A stretch of DNA of 64,000 nt, from positions 62,001 to 126,000 of the forward strand of contig CAJTCG010000011.1 of NCBI GenBank assembly GCA_910574635.1, in the 5' to 3' direction. The notes under the pieces were generated by a model. The model did no database searches, had not been told where the DNA came from, and saw only the letters and a list, made by a program, of their open reading frames with translations. This document shows positions 61,981 through 64,000 of the stretch, piece by piece. Numbering within the stretch: the stretch's first letter is position 1; the number at the start of each line of letters is the position of its first letter. This stretch comes from Oscillospiraceae bacterium. GTDB lineage: Bacteria; Bacillota; Clostridia; Oscillospirales; Oscillospiraceae. A program made the position numbers and the translations under genes.

Positions 61981-63159
61981 TCAATGGTGGAATAAGCGCA
62001 TTCCGGTGAAGCACATGGTCATGCCGTATTTGTCGGCGGTCTGGATGACATGGTCGTCCCGGATGCTGCCGCCGGGCTGGACAATGTACTCCACGCCGCT
62101 CTTCCGGGCCCGCTCCACGTTGTCCCCGAAGGGGAAGAACGCGTCGGAGCCGCAGGTGACGCCGCTCTGCCTGGCGATCCAGGCCTTTTTCTCCGCCGCC
62201 GTCAGGGGCTGGGGGCGCTCTTGGAAGACCCGCTGCCATTCACCGTCCGCCAGCAGGTCCTCCCACTCGTCGGAGAGGTATACGTCGATGGCGTTGTCCC
62301 GGTCCGGGCGGCGGATGTTTTCCAAAAAGGGCAGGGCCAGGACCTGGGGGTGCTGGCGGAGCCACCAGTTGTCCGCCTTGGCGCCCGCCAGGCGAGTGCA
62401 GTGGATGCGGCTCTGCTGGCCCGCGCCCACGCCGATGGCCTGTCCGTCCTTCACGTAGCAGACGGAGTTGGACTGGGTGTATTTCAGGGTGATGAGGGCC
62501 ACCATCATATCCGTCTTCACCGCGTCGGGGAGGACGTGGCTTTTCGTGACAATGCCGCTCAGCAGGGAAGCGTCGATTTTATATTCGTTCCGGCCCTGCT
62601 GGAAGGTGACGCCGAAAACGTCCTTGTACTCCTGGGGGGCGGGGGTGTAATCCGGGTCGATTTGGACCACGTTGTAGCCGCCCTTTTTCTTGCATTTCAG
62701 AATCTCCAGGGCCTCGGCGGTGTAGCCGGGGGCGATGATGCCGTCGGAGACCTCGGCCTTGAGGTACTGGGCCGTGGCGGCGTCGCACACGTCGGAAAGG
62801 GCCGCCCAGTCGCCGTAGGAGCACAGCCGGTCCGCCCCCCGGGCCCGGATGTAGGCACAGGCAATGGGGCTTAGGTCCGCGCCGGGGTCCACGAAGTAAA
62901 GCTTCCGGTCCGTCTCGCTGAGGGGCAGGCCCACGGCGGCCCCGGCGGGGGAGACGTGCTTGAAGCTGGCGGCGGAGGGAAGGCCGGCGGCCTGCTTCAG
63001 CTCCCGGGCCAGCTGCCAGGAGTTCAGGGCGTCCAGGAAATTGATATAGCCGGGCTTGCCGTTCAGGACGGTGAGGGGCAGGTCCCCGCCGTCCTTCATG
63101 AAGATGCGGGAGGGCTTCTGGTTGGGGTTGCAGCCGTATTTCAGTTCCAGCTCGTTCAT
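61981..63159 (-). CDS. purH: AICAR formyltransferase, stand-alone (PurH without IMP cyclohydrolase domain)
   Basis: This 392-residue protein matches only the AICAR-transformylase half of PurH: SAASFKHVSPAGAAVGLPLS near residue 63, GVGAGQQSRIHCTRLAGAKA, CGSDAFFPFGDNVERARKSG and QPGGSIRDDHVIQTADKYGM. The usual N-terminal IMP cyclohydrolase domain is missing, so closing the ring to IMP needs a separate enzyme outside this window. AAGGAG lies 9 bases before the ATG. First gene seen of the operon. Confidence 0.92.
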   Translation of the reverse strand: MNELELKYGCNPNQKPSRIFMKDGGDLPLTVLNGKPGYINFLDALNSWQLARELKQAAGLPSAASFKHVSPAGAAVGLPLSETDRKLYFVDPGADLSPIACAYIRARGADRLCSYGDWAALSDVCDAATAQYLKAEVSDGIIAPGYTAEALEILKCKKKGGYNVVQIDPDYTPAPQEYKDVFGVTFQQGRNEYKIDASLLSGIVTKSHVLPDAVKTDMMVALITLKYTQSNSVCYVKDGQAIGVGAGQQSRIHCTRLAGAKADNWWLRQHPQVLALPFLENIRRPDRDNAIDVYLSDEWEDLLADGEWQRVFQERPQPLTAAEKKAWIARQSGVTCGSDAFFPFGDNVERARKSGVEYIVQPGGSIRDDHVIQTADKYGMTMCFTGMRLFHH

Positions 63160-63193
63160 GGTCCGCGCTCCTTTGTATGTGTATTGATGGTGG

Positions 63194-64000
63194 TCAGTCC
63201 TCTGTCAGCTCAAAGGGCTCCGGGCGGAATTTCCCGTTCTCCCGGACGAAGGCGCTCCGGCAGGGGGCGGTCAGCAGGGGGATGATCTCCGGGTCCAGGT
63301 TGCAGGCGGTGTTCAGGTCGTAGATTCCCGTGTGGCTGATGTCGGCGATATACGCCTCGCTCTCGTCGCCGGAGAAGAAGCGCCAGCCGCTGTCGGGGAA
63401 GCTGGTTTCCGGTTCCTCCCGGTAGCACCAGCCCACCGGACAGCCGTCTACGGCGATGCGGTCCGTGACAAAGCAGCCGTTGGGCCCCTCCCAGTTAGGA
63501 AGATACAGCTTCATCTCCGAGGGCCAGAGGCGGTACTCCTTTTCCCGCCTGGGCGTGTACCAGAAGCCGCTGTCCCAGGCGGCGTCGTTGGCCAGCAGCG
63601 TCCGCACCAGATCCATCCACAGCCGCTGGGCTTTCTGGAGGTCCGGCAGGGCGGTCCCCTGGCGGAAGTCCCAATACAGCGCGCCGCACACCAGGCTGGC
63701 GGCGTACTCCTCCCAGCTGTGGAAGGCCTGGGCCTGGACGATCTGCTCTTCGGCCAGCTCGTCGAACTCCTCCCGGGTCAAAAGGCCGCAGGCCAGCGCC
63801 GCCCGGAGGTGGCCCGTCCGCTCGCTGATGTCCCAGGCCAGATAGCCCAGATGGCCCATCAGGGGATAGAACTGGGCGGAGAAGTCCCGCATCCGGATGA
63901 AGAATCCGGCGGAGTCTGGCTTTAAGGAGGCCAGGTCAAAGAGGGGACGGCCCTCCCAGACGGCCTCAAAGTCCAGGTAGTGGTCCTGGCAGTGGAACTG
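63194..64000 (-). CDS. DUF1266/DUF2185 domain protein (5' end outside window)
   Basis: The minus-strand frame is open to the right edge, giving the last 268 residues. The visible N-terminal part (GHLRAALACGLLTREEFDEL, then AQAFHSWEEYAASLVCGALY) looks like DUF1266. The C-terminal 100 residues (TDRIAVDGCPVGWCYREEPE, SGWRFFSGDESEAYIAD, IYDLNTACNLDPEIIPLL) match DUF2185, a family that includes immunity-type proteins. No partner toxin is visible. It lies 34 bases upstream of purH on the same strand. Function is unknown. Confidence 0.75.
   Translation of the reverse strand, partial: QFHCQDHYLDFEAVWEGRPLFDLASLKPDSAGFFIRMRDFSAQFYPLMGHLGYLAWDISERTGHLRAALACGLLTREEFDELAEEQIVQAQAFHSWEEYAASLVCGALYWDFRQGTALPDLQKAQRLWMDLVRTLLANDAAWDSGFWYTPRREKEYRLWPSEMKLYLPNWEGPNGCFVTDRIAVDGCPVGWCYREEPETSFPDSGWRFFSGDESEAYIADISHTGIYDLNTACNLDPEIIPLLTAPCRSAFVRENGKFRPEPFELTED

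Overview
The window is 64 kb of GC-rich (roughly 60-65% by eye), densely coded chromosome from a Gram-positive, endospore-forming anaerobe. The best guess is a member of the Oscillospiraceae in the class Clostridia (relatives of Flavonifractor, Lawsonibacter or Oscillibacter). The evidence is SpoIIID, a DivIVA-type protein, an LCP cell-wall ligase, T-box, FMN and purine riboswitch leaders, very consensus sigma-A promoters with strong AGGAGG ribosome binding sites, and selenium-dependent molybdenum hydroxylase accessory genes (ygfK, ssnA). I see no rRNA, tRNA, CRISPR array, insertion sequence or prophage; this is core chromosome.

Layout. 1-3.2 kb: ygfK (cut by the left edge) and ssnA on the minus strand, behind a leader that looks like an undescribed attenuator. 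3.3-4.9 kb: a DtxR-type metal regulator and the riboflavin ECF protein ribU with its FMN riboswitch. 5-13 kb: dinB, a heptad-repeat coiled-coil protein, udk, a zinc-ribbon/SH3 membrane protein, an ABC exporter with ylmH, then small genes ending in an XpaC-like protein. 13.3-18.3 kb: a membrane-anchored XRE protein, guanine deaminase under a purine riboswitch, a ZIP transporter and small zinc-ribbon and XRE genes. 18.5-23.4 kb: htpG, a marR-MATE efflux pair and a TrhA/hemolysin III gene under a large palindrome.

23.6-29.8 kb is a complete F-type ATP synthase operon in the order a, c, b, alpha, gamma, beta, epsilon. There is no separate delta gene: a delta C-terminal-like domain is fused to the front of alpha. 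29.9-35.8 kb: an AgrC/AgrA-like two-component system facing a TraX-like gene and a BceAB-type ABC transporter. 35.9-39.2 kb: an SLH/transglutaminase protein, an LCP ligase and spoIIID. 39.3-45.7 kb: a ferredoxin-type aldo/keto reductase relative behind a MerR-type promoter, a kinase-like protein, two ECF S-components (one divergent from a MocR-family regulator) and a DUF975 protein.

45.7-50.5 kb (minus strand): a pepP-arsC-like-dus run, an RNHCP protein and pyrG. 50.6-55.3 kb: a DivIVA-like protein, a metal-domain relative, a Cys T-box operon (cysE, VOC protein, cysS) and an XRE/membrane-protein pair with three operator-like repeats. 55.3-63.2 kb (minus strand): guaB, then purH(AICARFT only)-purD-purL. 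The right edge cuts a DUF1266/DUF2185 protein.

Functional threads: purine metabolism recurs (guaD, guaB, purH/D/L and probably ssnA/ygfK), with both a known and an unknown RNA leader. Vitamin uptake is represented by three ECF S-components. The points most worth following up are the ssnA leader, the delta-alpha fusion, the MocR protein lacking its PLP lysine, and several clear operator palindromes.
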